Shown here: piece after piece, positions 15,550 to 24,190 of the stretch
Layout: every line of letters starts with the position of its first letter
Numbering within the stretch: position 1 is the stretch's first letter
Translations under genes and position numbers: made by a program
Source: Candidatus Scalindua sediminis
GTDB taxonomy: Bacteria > Planctomycetota > Brocadiia > Brocadiales > Scalinduaceae
Length of the DNA stretch: 32,654 nucleotides
Reading direction: 5' to 3'
Assembly (NCBI GenBank): GCA_008636105.1
Contig: VSDH01000012.1
Coordinates: 37,655-70,308 of the forward strand
The notes under the pieces: generated by a model
What the model saw: only the letters and a program-made list of their open reading frames with translations
The model's database searches: none
What the model was told of the DNA's origin: nothing

Positions 15550-16185
15550 ATGATAACACTTAATAAAGGATTAAGAGAGTTTGTTATTGTAACATTCTGT
15601 CTCCTGGTTGTATTGTGTAACGGCTGCTTTTCTTACGTTAAGGAAGAAGTTCTTACTATCAAAGCCAGGCTGGATGCGGACAAGGAAGTTACTCCTTCTT
15701 CTCTTCAACAGAATACGACTGAAGAAGTTTCCACTCCCGTTGACCAAAAAACTGCAAGTGTTACCACCTCTGATCAGCAAGGAAAGGGATATTTAAAGGA
15801 TGGCTCTACGGTAAGTCTGGGCGTATTAGATGGAGACGAAGAACTACAAATATTAGAAAAGATTAAGAGATTAGAAAAAAAATTAAACAAAGAAATAAAA
15901 AAGCGGGAAGCTATCGTAGAGAGTCTAACTGAGATGAAGGCTGCTAAAGATAAGGTTGAGGGAGAATTAAAAGAACTCGAATGGGTTAACAATAATTTAT
16001 TAGAGGATATTAAGGCCTTGGAGACCCAAAAAAAAGAGTTGGAGGAAAAAGTTGCTGCTGCGGAACAACAATCAGAACAGTTAGAAAAGAAGATATTAGA
16101 TTCTCAAATAGCCGAAACAAAAGCTGAGCAAGAGTTATACAAATTAAAGATTGAAGGATTGGAAGAAGAACAGAAAGAGCCATAA
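15550..16185 (+). CDS. Coiled-coil lipoprotein, unknown function
   Basis: The 211-residue protein starts MITLNKGLREFVIVTFCLLV with a hydrophobic signal segment ending in a Cys (LCNGC, a weak lipobox), suggesting a lipid-anchored periplasmic protein. A Ser/Thr-rich linker (about 45-80) leads to a long charged coiled coil (about 95-208) of EELQILEKIKRLEKKLNKEI type. ATG 15550 is preferred to a TTG at 15523 because the signal peptide then has normal form and the promoter's start falls before it. It is followed 20 bp later by a second lipoprotein gene and lies upstream of the flagellar operon. I do not recognise a family. Confidence 0.6.
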   Translation: MITLNKGLREFVIVTFCLLVVLCNGCFSYVKEEVLTIKARLDADKEVTPSSLQQNTTEEVSTPVDQKTASVTTSDQQGKGYLKDGSTVSLGVLDGDEELQILEKIKRLEKKLNKEIKKREAIVESLTEMKAAKDKVEGELKELEWVNNNLLEDIKALETQKKELEEKVAAAEQQSEQLEKKILDSQIAETKAEQELYKLKIEGLEEEQKEP

Positions 16186-16205
16186 TAGACTTTCATGGAT
16201 TATTA

Positions 16206-16838
16206 ATGCATAAAATATTATCCATACCCATAATAATTCTATTATCTTTTGCTGCCATAAGCAACGAAGGATGCATGCTGTTTCACAGAGAATTTAAGTC
16301 TATCAGTTTCTACAAATCAGATGAGTACAACAATGCCAGTGTACATAGAGTCTTATTGGTTCCCTTTGCTTTTGAAACTAACAGGGAGAAAGTAGTAAAA
16401 GAAGTCACAGAAGCCTTTTCTATGGAGCTACAGAAGAGCGCAAAGTTTGATGTAGTTCCGCCTCGAGGATTCCCAGACGAGTTATTGCAGCAAAATGATC
16501 TTTGGATCAAAGGACTTGTCAGGGCTGAAACAGTGATTGAAGCAAAGAAGAGATTCAAGGTAGACGCAATTATTTTTGGCACAATTACCCATTATAAGCC
16601 GTATGAACCTCCTATCTTAGGCATAAAAGTGGGTATGTTTTCGACCGTTACTGGAAATGTTATATGGACTGCTGATACCATACTAGATAGCAGTGAGGCA
16701 TCAGTTGTACGACTTGTAAGGAATTATTACAGAGTTAATTATCAAAGAAAACAGTCGCTGTATGATTGGAAAATAATATTGTTGTCTATGAATCGTTATG
16801 CACAATTTGTTTCACATCAAGTAATCAAAACCTTGTAA
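16206..16838 (+). CDS. Putative lipoprotein, CsgG/LpoB-like fold
   Basis: The 210-residue protein has a signal peptide MHKILSIPIIILLSFAAISN and a Cys at residue 23 (SNEGC), a plausible lipidation site. The mature part reads HRVLLVPFAFETN, VVKEVTEAFSMELQKSAKFDVV, RFKVDAIIFGTITHYKPYEP and IWTADTILDSSEASVV. The strand-helix-strand order (a pressing of LVPF, then E..F..EL..S..F.VV, then DAIIFG) is that of the CsgG/LpoB/FlgT-N type alpha-beta domain found in outer-membrane lipoproteins. It lies 350 bp upstream of fliK, so a role in an outer-membrane flagellar or secretion collar is possible but is inference. It is co-transcribed with the coiled-coil lipoprotein. Confidence 0.6.
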   Translation: MHKILSIPIIILLSFAAISNEGCMLFHREFKSISFYKSDEYNNASVHRVLLVPFAFETNREKVVKEVTEAFSMELQKSAKFDVVPPRGFPDELLQQNDLWIKGLVRAETVIEAKKRFKVDAIIFGTITHYKPYEPPILGIKVGMFSTVTGNVIWTADTILDSSEASVVRLVRNYYRVNYQRKQSLYDWKIILLSMNRYAQFVSHQVIKTL

Positions 16839-17187
16839 ATACCATATCCCTTTCATTTCTACGAAATCACCTGCCTTTTAGGCACATCATTAGTAGAGTC
16901 TTGCCCAAGCACCACTAAATATCCTTAAACACGGAAGGTTTTTCCGTAGCATGCGGAAAAAAATGTCGTGGACACCAAAATAGGGTAAAAAATCTAATGA
17001 ATGATGTCTGACTCAACCAAGATTATTATCCACCTAACTATTTGTCACGTCATACTCTATGAACATCTGAGAAAAATATTTTAATTTATCTGCCTTGAAT
17101 TTGTTTTTGGCATAAAGGTAGCGTAGACAACGCTCGTATCTTTATGTTTCGACGAAAAATTTCAATTTAGACCGCAGATTATAAAGA
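16839..17187. other. Regulatory intergenic region upstream of the flagellar operon
   Basis: There is no gene in these 349 bp. It contains the inverted repeat ACGGAA-N5-TTCCGT (16931-16947) overlapping a second one, TTTTTCCG-N7-CGGAAAAA (16939-16961), and the sigma54-like promoter listed separately. ACGGAA-N4-TTCCGT recurs at 32584-32599, again next to a sigma54-like site. Confidence 0.45.
17108..17123 (+). promoter_or_regulatory. sigma54-like promoter upstream of fliK
   Basis: TGGCATAAAGGTAGCG has GG (17109-17110) and GC (17121-17122) exactly 10 bp apart and matches TGGCAYRN4TTGCW except TAGC for TTGC and the last base. It lies 65 bp before the fliK start. RpoN control of rod-hook genes is common in other phyla. 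Confidence 0.45.
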
Positions 17188-19164
17188 ATGCCTGAACAAC
17201 TCTTAAGCGCACTATTAGGAAAAACCACTTCGGGAGAAGCACTTCTCGGAATGTCATCGAAGCGAACTGAAAACCCCTTACAGGCTAATCCGGGAGAAGA
17301 AAGCTTTGATGCGAAGCTAACATATTTAGTAAAAAACATGTCAGCGTCTCCCCGAGTCAGCCTCCAGCTCAAAGAGCCTACTGGTTCGGAGAGAGACTCT
17401 TCTGAGTCGGCGACTAACAAACAAGCCCCCGCCTCTATCGCACCAGGACTATCTTTGTCGAACCAGGAAGATATTAACCTCATAATGGAAATGGTTTCAA
17501 AAGGTATATTGCCTGAAATCGCGGGTTTGCGAGAACAATTGAACCAAGAATTGAATAATAATACGAATAAAGAAACATTTATAAATAATGGCAACAACAA
17601 TATTCCTGACAGTAAAAATACGCCTGTTTCGACACAATTACATACATTATTAGTAAATAGTGAAGGAACATTATCCCCGGCTAAATCAATGAATTTAAAT
17701 GGTGAGGAAATGTTAACACTTGCAAAAACTATGAAGAATAGTGAGGGAGTATCAGCCTTAGCAAAGTCTGTGCAGAATAGTGAGGAGATATTATCCCCGA
17801 CCAAATCAGTGAAGTTAAATGGTGAGGAAATGTTAACACTGGCAAAAACTATGAAGAACAGTGAGGGAGTATCAACCTTAGCAAAGTCTGTGCAGAATAG
17901 TGAGGAGATATTATCCCCGACCAAATCAGTGAAGTCAAATGGTGAGGAGATATTGTCTCCGACCAAATCAGTGAAGTCAAATGGTGAGGAAATATCATCT
18001 TTGGAGAAATCGGCTGGAAGCAGCGAGGAAGTGTCACCATTGGCAAAATCTGTGAAAAGTGGTGAGGAAATATCATCCTCAGCAAAACCTATGGAAAATG
18101 GTGAGGAAATATCATCCCCGACCAAATCAGTGAAGTCAGATGGTGAGGAAATATCATCCCCGACCAAATCAGTGAAGTCAAATGGTGAGGAGATATTGTC
18201 CCCGACAAAATCAGTGAAGTTAAATGGCGAGAAGATGCCATCCTCAGCAAAATCTATGAAAAATGGTGAGGTAATATCATCTGTGGTGAAATCTGCAGGA
18301 AGCGGTGAGGAGGTGTTATCCTTACCTAAAGATATATCGGGCCAGGGCATACAGGTTAATACGAGTAATAGAGTATCCGAACAATTGGCATCACAGGATG
18401 CCAACAAAACCGTACCTGAAGAATCCAATCCAAATCTATCACTTCGTCAAGACTCAGTACAGGCAGAAGTAGAAGATAGTGAACTTCACCAGGCGCTTAA
18501 CGCCTCCAAATCACAGGAAGTTACAACCTCATTCAATGACAACAATATCCCTGGCAATGCCAGGTCAAATGAATCGACAATCCAGACAACTGTATCACAA
18601 GACAATTCTTTCTTAAACAATCAAGGTTCAGATACAGCAAAGGAGTCAAACGTAAGCCTTACAAATATCAAGCAAGGTATAGAACCAAAAATAAGTTTTG
18701 CTAATATTTCAAGTCAGGTAAATGTAACCAAGCCTTTTGAGTCATTAGGTGTTGATTTAGTAGACAACCTTATACAGAGGGCAAGGTTGTTTATGCAAGG
18801 GGATAAATCAACAATAAGGATACAACTTAATCCACCGGAACTCGGGAGCCTTAAACTTGAATTCACGGTTGAAGATGACGTCCTGGAGGCAAAGATTTTT
18901 GTGGAGAGGTCAGTTGTAAAAGAGATTATTGAGAAGGATATTCCGCGGTTAAGAGAGCTTCTTGCTGATACGGAAGTTGACCTTGGGAAGTTAGACGTCT
19001 TTCTTCAAGAAAACGAAGAAGAAAGATTAAATTTTATGAATGAAGGCTTTCTGTCAGATTCAGGAAGTGACCAGACTCAGGAGAGAGAAGATTTCGATGA
19101 CGGAGTTAATGAAGAGTTGGAGCTGGATGCAGTAAGTTCAAATAAAATTAACTATATTGCATGA
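17188..19164 (+). CDS. fliK: Flagellar hook-length control protein FliK
   Basis: The 658-residue protein is long for the family, many members being 400-500. The C-terminal Flg_hook domain (about residues 525-615) is clear: LVDNLIQRARLFMQG, STIRIQLNPPELGSLKLEFT, VEDDVLEAKIFVERSVVKEI and LRELLADTEVDLGKLDVFLQ. It would switch export specificity from hook to filament through FlhB. The N-terminal ruler contains about 16 copies of a 13-14-residue unit (residues 157-381). The start ATG 17188 has only a weak AAAGA. A sigma54-like promoter is 65 bp upstream, so this is the first gene of the flagellar operon, 13 bp before flgD. The repeats explain most of the extra length. Confidence 0.88.
   Translation: MPEQLLSALLGKTTSGEALLGMSSKRTENPLQANPGEESFDAKLTYLVKNMSASPRVSLQLKEPTGSERDSSESATNKQAPASIAPGLSLSNQEDINLIMEMVSKGILPEIAGLREQLNQELNNNTNKETFINNGNNNIPDSKNTPVSTQLHTLLVNSEGTLSPAKSMNLNGEEMLTLAKTMKNSEGVSALAKSVQNSEEILSPTKSVKLNGEEMLTLAKTMKNSEGVSTLAKSVQNSEEILSPTKSVKSNGEEILSPTKSVKSNGEEISSLEKSAGSSEEVSPLAKSVKSGEEISSSAKPMENGEEISSPTKSVKSDGEEISSPTKSVKSNGEEILSPTKSVKLNGEKMPSSAKSMKNGEVISSVVKSAGSGEEVLSLPKDISGQGIQVNTSNRVSEQLASQDANKTVPEESNPNLSLRQDSVQAEVEDSELHQALNASKSQEVTTSFNDNNIPGNARSNESTIQTTVSQDNSFLNNQGSDTAKESNVSLTNIKQGIEPKISFANISSQVNVTKPFESLGVDLVDNLIQRARLFMQGDKSTIRIQLNPPELGSLKLEFTVEDDVLEAKIFVERSVVKEIIEKDIPRLRELLADTEVDLGKLDVFLQENEEERLNFMNEGFLSDSGSDQTQEREDFDDGVNEELELDAVSSNKINYIA
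17656..18330 (+). repeat. Coding tandem repeat in fliK (39/42-bp units)
   Basis: Units follow the pattern NGEEILSPTKSVKS, about 16 copies of 13 or 14 residues. A higher-order 120-bp block is duplicated almost perfectly (17701-17820 and 17821-17940). All length changes are multiples of three, so the frame is kept. Confidence 0.9.
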
Positions 19165-19177
19165 CAAGGAGGAAAAT

Positions 19178-19543
19178 ATGGCAGTTTCCGGTATTGAGAA
19201 TTCTAATTCTATCAAAGAAGAATTTTTGAAACTATTCGTAGCTCAGCTAAAGAATCAAAACCCTTTAGACCCTTTAAAAGGGCACGAGTTTATTGCTCAG
19301 CTGGCACAGTTTACTTCACTTGAACAACTTATTAACCTTAATGTTTCCTTTTCGGATATACTCAAATTCCAACAGCTGATTGGAGGAGGTGAATTAATCG
19401 GGAGGAATGCCACCTATCTGGGAACAGACGCTGGTGAAGAATCGCAAGGAATGATTGATGGCGTTAAAATAAGTGATGGTACAATTGCAGTTGTGATACA
19501 AAACAAAGAAATTCCAATATCCAATTTAACAGGAATCTTTTGA
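19178..19543 (+). CDS. flgD: Flagellar hook cap protein FlgD (short form)
   Basis: The 121-residue protein contains the conserved FlgD N-terminal region: KEEFLKLFVAQLKNQNPLDP, LKGHEFIAQLAQFTSLEQL, then LIGRNATYLGTD. It lacks the C-terminal Ig-like and tudor-like domains of longer proteobacterial FlgD and ends shortly after a strand (ISDGTIAVVIQNKEIPISNL), a compact form also seen in other phyla. FlgD caps the growing hook outside the cell and is needed for FlgE assembly. ATG 19178 has AAGGAGG 6 nt upstream. It lies between fliK and flgE as usual. Confidence 0.9.
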   Translation: MAVSGIENSNSIKEEFLKLFVAQLKNQNPLDPLKGHEFIAQLAQFTSLEQLINLNVSFSDILKFQQLIGGGELIGRNATYLGTDAGEESQGMIDGVKISDGTIAVVIQNKEIPISNLTGIF

Positions 19544-19597
19544 TAATAGATAACGGTGAATATCATCTGACCTTATTTGAAAGAAAGGAGTAAGAAG

Positions 19598-21208
19598 ATG
19601 GGAGTATCGGCATTAGCTACAGGTATAACAGGATTAAAGACTTCACAAACAGCATTAAGTATTATTGGTGATAATTTGGCCAATCTGAACACGGCTGGTT
19701 TTAAGTCGTCTCGTGTGAATTTTTCTGATGAATTAACACAAGTTCTGAGGTCTGCACAGGCGCCTACGAGTGGTGTTGGTGGAAAGAATCCATTACAGAT
19801 TGGTACAGGTGCTAGAGTTGCAAGTATAGATGTTAATACTGCTCAGGGAAGCCTTGAGCCGACAGGGCGTCCATTCGACCTTGCGATACAGGGTGACGGT
19901 TTCTTTGTCGTTACAGATGGAACTACTGACTTTTATACCAGGGTCGGCAGTTTCAATCTTGATAGAAATAATGATCTCGTAGATTCCGCCACAGGGTTTA
20001 AAGTAAAAGGTGTAGGTGCGACCATAAACGTTCCAGTCAGCACAGTCGTGCCGGCAAATGCGACAAAAATTGTTGATTTGGTCGGAAATCTGGATTCTGG
20101 AATGTCGACTGGCGCGGTTAACCAGGTGGTTACGACTACCAGTGCATATCAGGTAGCTGGTCCTTCGCCCGCAACTCAAGGAACTTCATTGAATAATGTA
20201 CTTGCAAACACCACAAACTATGTTACTGGAGATACGATTAGCGTAACAGGTGACGAAACCAATGGCACAGATGTAAGTGCGGTTTTTACTTTTGGAGCTG
20301 CCAATGACGGTACAACATTGGGTGATCTCAGGGACTTTATATCGGCAAGTTATGGTTCAGCAACGGCAACAATTGACGCAAGTGGAAATATAGTACTGAC
20401 GGCAGATGCGCCCGGTTCATCAAAAATCTCAGTGTCAATCGCTGATGGTGCGGGCAATACTGGTGCCACAACTTTTCCCGGCTTTTCTCTTACTACCACT
20501 GGAAGTGGAGACACATACGTTACCACAGTCCCCATATTTGATGCGCAGGGTAAATCATATCCTGTTACCCTTACGTTTTCTAAGGCATCTACCGACACGT
20601 GGAATGTTGTGGCTACTATGAAACCTGCTGACGGTTCTGTTGCTTCCTTTGGTATTACTGCAATAAACTTCAACACTGATGGTTCTTTTGCGTCTGTTAC
20701 GGGCACAACGGCTTTAACGATAACTCTTCCAGGTACCGCTGGAACTCAAGTGGTAAATTTCGATTTCGGCCTGGCAAACGTATTTAACGGCATAACCCAA
20801 TTAAGTGGAAGTTCATCTGTAGCGGCAGTAAGCAATGATGGTTTTGAAGCAGGTTTCTTCCTGTCTGCAAGCGTAAATACGGATGGAACCCTTGAAGCAT
20901 TATTTACAAATGGCCAGACCCAAACTTTAGAACGAATACAATTGGCAACTTTCGCTAACCCTGCTGGTCTAACCAAAAATGGAAGGAACATGCTGCTTCC
21001 ATCGGCGGCTTCTGGTCAAGCTGTGCCTAGATTAGCTGGTTCTGGAAGTACTGGTTCGATTGCGAGTGGTGCATTGGAAGGTTCCAACGTGGATATAGCA
21101 GAAGAATTTACAAAATTAATTGTTTTCCAGAGAACCTTCCAGGCAAATGCACGTACAATTACGACAACGGATGAGGTCTTACAGGAATTGGTTAATATAG
21201 TAAGGTAA
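19598..21208 (+). CDS. flgE: Flagellar hook protein FlgE
   Basis: The 536-residue protein starts MGVSALATGITGLKTSQTAL and continues IIGDNLANLNTAGFKSSRVN, the rod/hook D0 signature. Next come GRPFDLAIQGDGFFVV (D1) and a large Thr/Gly/Ser-rich D2-D3 insertion (about 155-400) with VVTTTSAYQ and TVPIFDAQGKSYPVTLTF. The C-terminus has SGALEGSNVDIAEEFTKLIV and FQRTFQANARTITTTDEVLQ, the conserved polymerisation helix. It forms the extracellular hook polymer and is exported by the flagellar type III system. ATG 19598 has AAGGAG 7 nt upstream; an upstream TTG is unlikely. The 318-bp gap that follows is mostly a 239-bp repeat. Confidence 0.93.
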   Translation: MGVSALATGITGLKTSQTALSIIGDNLANLNTAGFKSSRVNFSDELTQVLRSAQAPTSGVGGKNPLQIGTGARVASIDVNTAQGSLEPTGRPFDLAIQGDGFFVVTDGTTDFYTRVGSFNLDRNNDLVDSATGFKVKGVGATINVPVSTVVPANATKIVDLVGNLDSGMSTGAVNQVVTTTSAYQVAGPSPATQGTSLNNVLANTTNYVTGDTISVTGDETNGTDVSAVFTFGAANDGTTLGDLRDFISASYGSATATIDASGNIVLTADAPGSSKISVSIADGAGNTGATTFPGFSLTTTGSGDTYVTTVPIFDAQGKSYPVTLTFSKASTDTWNVVATMKPADGSVASFGITAINFNTDGSFASVTGTTALTITLPGTAGTQVVNFDFGLANVFNGITQLSGSSSVAAVSNDGFEAGFFLSASVNTDGTLEALFTNGQTQTLERIQLATFANPAGLTKNGRNMLLPSAASGQAVPRLAGSGSTGSIASGALEGSNVDIAEEFTKLIVFQRTFQANARTITTTDEVLQELVNIVR

Positions 21209-21224
21209 GGAGATGAAGACTAGG

Positions 21225-21463
21225 GCTTCGTAGCTTGAATCCGGACGTCTCCCCATTCTCGTTCGCAATCCCACGCTCCAGCGTGGGAACGAGTCGCGAG
21301 TACTGGAATCCATGTTGCCCTTGCTTTCCCGTCCGACCAAGTCATCCGGGCGGGCGCAAGGAATCCAGTAACGCCTCAAGAGAGGCAAAACATTGGAATC
21401 CCGCCAGGGCGGACGAGGACGCCTCCCCGAAAGTAGGCTCTGTAAGAGCGAAAGGGAGGTAGT
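21225..21463 (-). repeat. 235-bp dispersed repeat, copy 1 (inverse to copy 2)
   Basis: It fills most of the flgE-flgF gap and is nearly identical to the reverse complement of 27639-27871. It includes the perfect hairpin CCCACGCT/AGCGTGGG and the 28-bp module starting GCCCGCCCGGATGAC (21355-21328 on the minus strand), also present at 27747-27774 and 31152-31179. It creates spurious open frames but codes for nothing recognisable. Confidence 0.9.
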
Positions 21464-21526
21464 TAGCGATTTAGGCCCTAAGAGCTTCCAGGATTTTGTA
21501 GGGTAACACTAGAAAGGCTGATAAAA

Positions 21527-22246
21527 ATGCTTGACGGAATATACGCAACCGCTGCTGGACTTGAGGCTTACACCAAGAGACAGGAGGTAATAGCTACAAA
21601 TCTTGCAAACATAAATACTATTGGTTTTAAAAGAAATGTTACCAATTTCGAGATTATTCTGGAAAGAATCGCTGGATATGAAGATACAGAAAGCCTTCGT
21701 GCAAATGTAGATATTGATTTTTCTGAAGGCAATCTTGAATACACCGGTAGCAGTTTAGATATGGCCATTGATGGCAAAGGGTTTTTCACTATTGAGACAG
21801 GAGATGGTTTGAGATATACAAGGAACGGTCAATTTCAGCTCTCAGGCAGTGGTGAAATAGTAACGTCAAGTGGTGATAGATTGTTGGGGTCAGGTGGACC
21901 ATTGCTAATCCCTAAAGGAGGTAGTGAAATCAGGATAGACAATAAGGGTACTATTAACGTGGATAATACAGTAATCGGGGATTTAGTGATCGCCAACTTT
22001 GAGCAACAGTCCTTGCTCATTCCAAAAGACAAATCTTTGTTTGAGGCGCCAATTACGGCGATACCGGATACTACTTATACAGATTTTAAGATTGCGCAGG
22101 GTTATCTGGAGAGAGCAAATGTGAATGTTGTTATGGAAATGGTTACTATGATTGAAAATATGAGAAACTTTGAAGCAAGCGCTAACGTTATGAAGAATTT
22201 CAGTGACACTATGGAGAGCTTAATTAGTAGTCTAATTAACGTCTAA
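21527..22246 (+). CDS. flgF: Flagellar basal-body rod protein FlgF
   Basis: The 239-residue protein starts MLDGIYATAAGLEAYTKRQE and VIATNLANINTIGFKRNVTN, the rod D0 helix. It has LDMAIDGKGFFTIET and GLRYTRNGQFQLSGSGEIVT, and ends GYLERANVNVVMEMVTMIEN with FEASANVMKNFSDTMESLI, the C-terminal rod helix. Length and order before flgG identify FlgF rather than FlgG. It forms part of the proximal rod in the periplasm. No strong ribosome site is seen (AGAAAGGCTGATAAAAATG has AAAGG about 12 nt upstream). The repeat inserted between flgE and flgF may affect coupling. Confidence 0.88.
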   Translation: MLDGIYATAAGLEAYTKRQEVIATNLANINTIGFKRNVTNFEIILERIAGYEDTESLRANVDIDFSEGNLEYTGSSLDMAIDGKGFFTIETGDGLRYTRNGQFQLSGSGEIVTSSGDRLLGSGGPLLIPKGGSEIRIDNKGTINVDNTVIGDLVIANFEQQSLLIPKDKSLFEAPITAIPDTTYTDFKIAQGYLERANVNVVMEMVTMIENMRNFEASANVMKNFSDTMESLISSLINV

Positions 22247-22272
22247 CTTTCAACAAAAAGGAGAAGAAAGCC

Positions 22273-23058
22273 ATGATTAAGGCCCTGTATACAAGCGCAA
22301 CAGGAATGCAGGCACATCAATTCCTTCTTGATGTTGTAGCAAACAATCTTGCTAATGTGAATACTACAGGATACAAAAAAGTGCAGGCTAACTTTCAGGA
22401 TTTACTATATGATAAATTTGTGGCTGCAGGCGTGGAATCTTCTACAGGGCTTGAAGTGCCAACAGGCTTGCAGGTTGGAACTGGTGTTCGTGTCTTATCG
22501 ACAACCAAGGTTTTTAGCCAGGGCGTACCGGAGAATACGGGTAGAACATTGGATTTGTCTATCCAGGGTGCCGGGTTTTTTCAGATATCACACCCCGATG
22601 GAAGCACTGTATACACTCGTGATGGGTCCTTTTCGCTTAGCAGCAATGGAGAATTGGTAACTGGTGAGGGACTTAAAATCGAACCAGCTATCTCAATTCA
22701 AAATGATGCAATATCCATTGGTGTTGGCTCGGATGGAACAGTATCGGTTCAGGATCCAACCGGGGCCGTTCAATCCTCGGGGCAAATCACTCTAACTAAT
22801 TTCCCAAACCCTGCAGGGCTGGAGAGCATGGGCAAAAATCTTTACAGAGAGACAACCGCATCTGGTAGTCCTATAACAGGAACTGCAGGTCAGAATGGGA
22901 TTGGAGAGATTATCCAGGGATTTCTGGAAAGTTCAAATGTTGAAGTGGTAAAAGAAATGGTGAACATTATTATTGCACAGAGGGCGTACGAAATAAGCTC
23001 AAAGGCAATTAAGGCCAGCGACAATATGTTACGAACAACAAACCGACTCATTACTTAA
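22273..23058 (+). CDS. flgG: Flagellar distal rod protein FlgG
   Basis: The 261-residue protein has the exact FlgG length and signatures: MIKALYTSATGMQAHQFLLD, VVANNLANVNTTGYKKVQAN, FQDLLYDKF, GTGVRVLSTTKVFSQGVPEN, TGRTLDLSIQGAGFFQI and GRITLTNFPNPAGLE-like QITLTNFPNPAGLESMGKNL. It ends GFLESSNVEVVKEMVNIIIA and YEISSKAIKASDNMLRTTN. It polymerises into the distal rod that crosses the P- and L-rings. AAAGGAG precedes ATG 22273 by about 9 nt, and the flgF stop is 26 bp upstream. Confidence 0.95.
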   Translation: MIKALYTSATGMQAHQFLLDVVANNLANVNTTGYKKVQANFQDLLYDKFVAAGVESSTGLEVPTGLQVGTGVRVLSTTKVFSQGVPENTGRTLDLSIQGAGFFQISHPDGSTVYTRDGSFSLSSNGELVTGEGLKIEPAISIQNDAISIGVGSDGTVSVQDPTGAVQSSGQITLTNFPNPAGLESMGKNLYRETTASGSPITGTAGQNGIGEIIQGFLESSNVEVVKEMVNIIIAQRAYEISSKAIKASDNMLRTTNRLIT

Positions 23059-23107
23059 TATAAGAGTATTTTTAACCTTTGTCTTATGGTTAGGTGGTGG
23101 TTTTAAA

Positions 23108-24145
23108 ATGGGGAAAAGAGTATTTGTATATTTGGCGTCTGTGATGTTCCTGTGTATTTGTACTGCCTCCGGCTCCCTCCGGGGCGTAGTCCCCTCTGGG
23201 ACGGAGTCAGTAGAGTCTCTGGCTCGGAGAGCATCAGCAAATCAGGTTGAAATAAATATAAAGGATAAGGTTACACTTAAGGAAAAAACAATAACAATTG
23301 GTAATATCTCAACAGTTACTGGTGATAACGTAGAATTAGTAAAGAAGATTAGTAATATAGAGATTGGAAGGACACCGTGGCCGAATAATTTCAGGAAGAT
23401 AGGTGTAGATTTCTTAAAGATGCGTTTGAAGACTTCAAACATTAAATTGTCGGATATTATTTTCAACGGCGCTAGAGCGGTTACGATATCTGTTGAAGCG
23501 ACCAGGATAACCGGAGCTGAGATTGTACAAAAGGCCAGGGAACATTTATTATCTGTTCTACCGGTGGTAGATAGAGAAACTACCATAGAATTAGAGAGGA
23601 TGCCCGGTGTCCAATGGGTGGCAGAAAAAAGGGATGAGATTGTTCTTGATGTGTCTCTTGTTGATTCTAATAAGGATAGAGGCAATATAGAATTAATAGT
23701 AAGTGCCCGCTCGAATAGTGTTCCTTTTTTCAAAACGTCTGTTGTTTTTAAGGTCAGAGTGTTTGAAAATATTGCCATTGCAAAGAAGCAAATAAGGCGT
23801 CACCAGCGTTTAACTAAGGAGAATATATTTTTAGGTAAAAGGGAAACTACCAGGACACACGGCTTATCTTTTTCCAGCATGGATGATTTGACAGGCAAAG
23901 TGGCAGTTCGAACAATCCGCGCAAATACCATAATTACAGAAAAAATAGTCGAAACGCCTCCAACTATTCAAAGAGGCAATGTAGTAAAGTTATTTATAGA
24001 GGCAAATAATTTTAGTATCGTAACCAAGGGATTGGCACAGGAAACCGGACGTACAGGAGAGGTGATAAGGGTCAGGAATTTAAACTCGAAGAAGATAATT
24101 TACGGTAAGGTTGTAGGCCCTGAAAGTGTTCAGATAATATTCTAA
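23108..24145 (+). CDS. flgA: P-ring assembly chaperone FlgA
   Basis: The 345-residue protein has an N-terminal signal peptide (MGKRVFVYLASVMFLCICTA) and a C-terminal SAF-type domain. The latter shows AIAKKQIRRHQRLTKENIFL, DLTGKVAVRTIRANTIITEK, RGNVVKLFIEANNFSIVTKG, and the ending GEVIRVRNLNSKKIIYGKVV, typical of FlgA. It helps FlgI assemble the P-ring in the periplasm, and flgH and flgI follow. It is longer than many FlgA proteins because of an added N-terminal region. Just after the signal helix, codons 21-40 (bases about 23169-23230) form a G+C-rich palindromic block that looks like an inserted repeat. The ribosome site AGGTGGTGG lies 8 nt upstream. Confidence 0.87.
   Translation: MGKRVFVYLASVMFLCICTASGSLRGVVPSGTESVESLARRASANQVEINIKDKVTLKEKTITIGNISTVTGDNVELVKKISNIEIGRTPWPNNFRKIGVDFLKMRLKTSNIKLSDIIFNGARAVTISVEATRITGAEIVQKAREHLLSVLPVVDRETTIELERMPGVQWVAEKRDEIVLDVSLVDSNKDRGNIELIVSARSNSVPFFKTSVVFKVRVFENIAIAKKQIRRHQRLTKENIFLGKRETTRTHGLSFSSMDDLTGKVAVRTIRANTIITEKIVETPPTIQRGNVVKLFIEANNFSIVTKGLAQETGRTGEVIRVRNLNSKKIIYGKVVGPESVQIIF
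23171..23208. repeat. Possible palindromic repeat inside the flgA leader
   Basis: A G+C-rich fold-back (arms CTCC...CCGGGG and CCCC...GGAG around CGTAGT) interrupts AT-rich coding sequence just after the signal-peptide core. It is translated in frame as SLRGVVPSGTES and does not resemble FlgA sequence. Confidence 0.4.
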
Positions 24146-24190
24146 TTTGATGTGTATATGTGTAATTTGTAAATAAAAAAGGAATAAAAT

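Noticed and set aside
17656..18330. Possible CRISPR array because of regular repeats
   Set aside because: There are no unique spacers: units are contiguous, coding and in frame within fliK.
17142..18428. A 428-codon open frame on the minus strand across fliK
   Set aside because: It is the antisense reading of the fliK tandem repeat; the repeat period keeps stops out. The plus-strand frame has a clear FliK C-terminal domain, and the antisense product is low-complexity with no family resemblance.
21235..21462. Open frames inside the 235-bp repeats (also 21179-21388, 27618-27848, 27640-27861)
   Set aside because: They are produced by repeat DNA, occur in both orientations and have no ribosome sites or protein-like composition.
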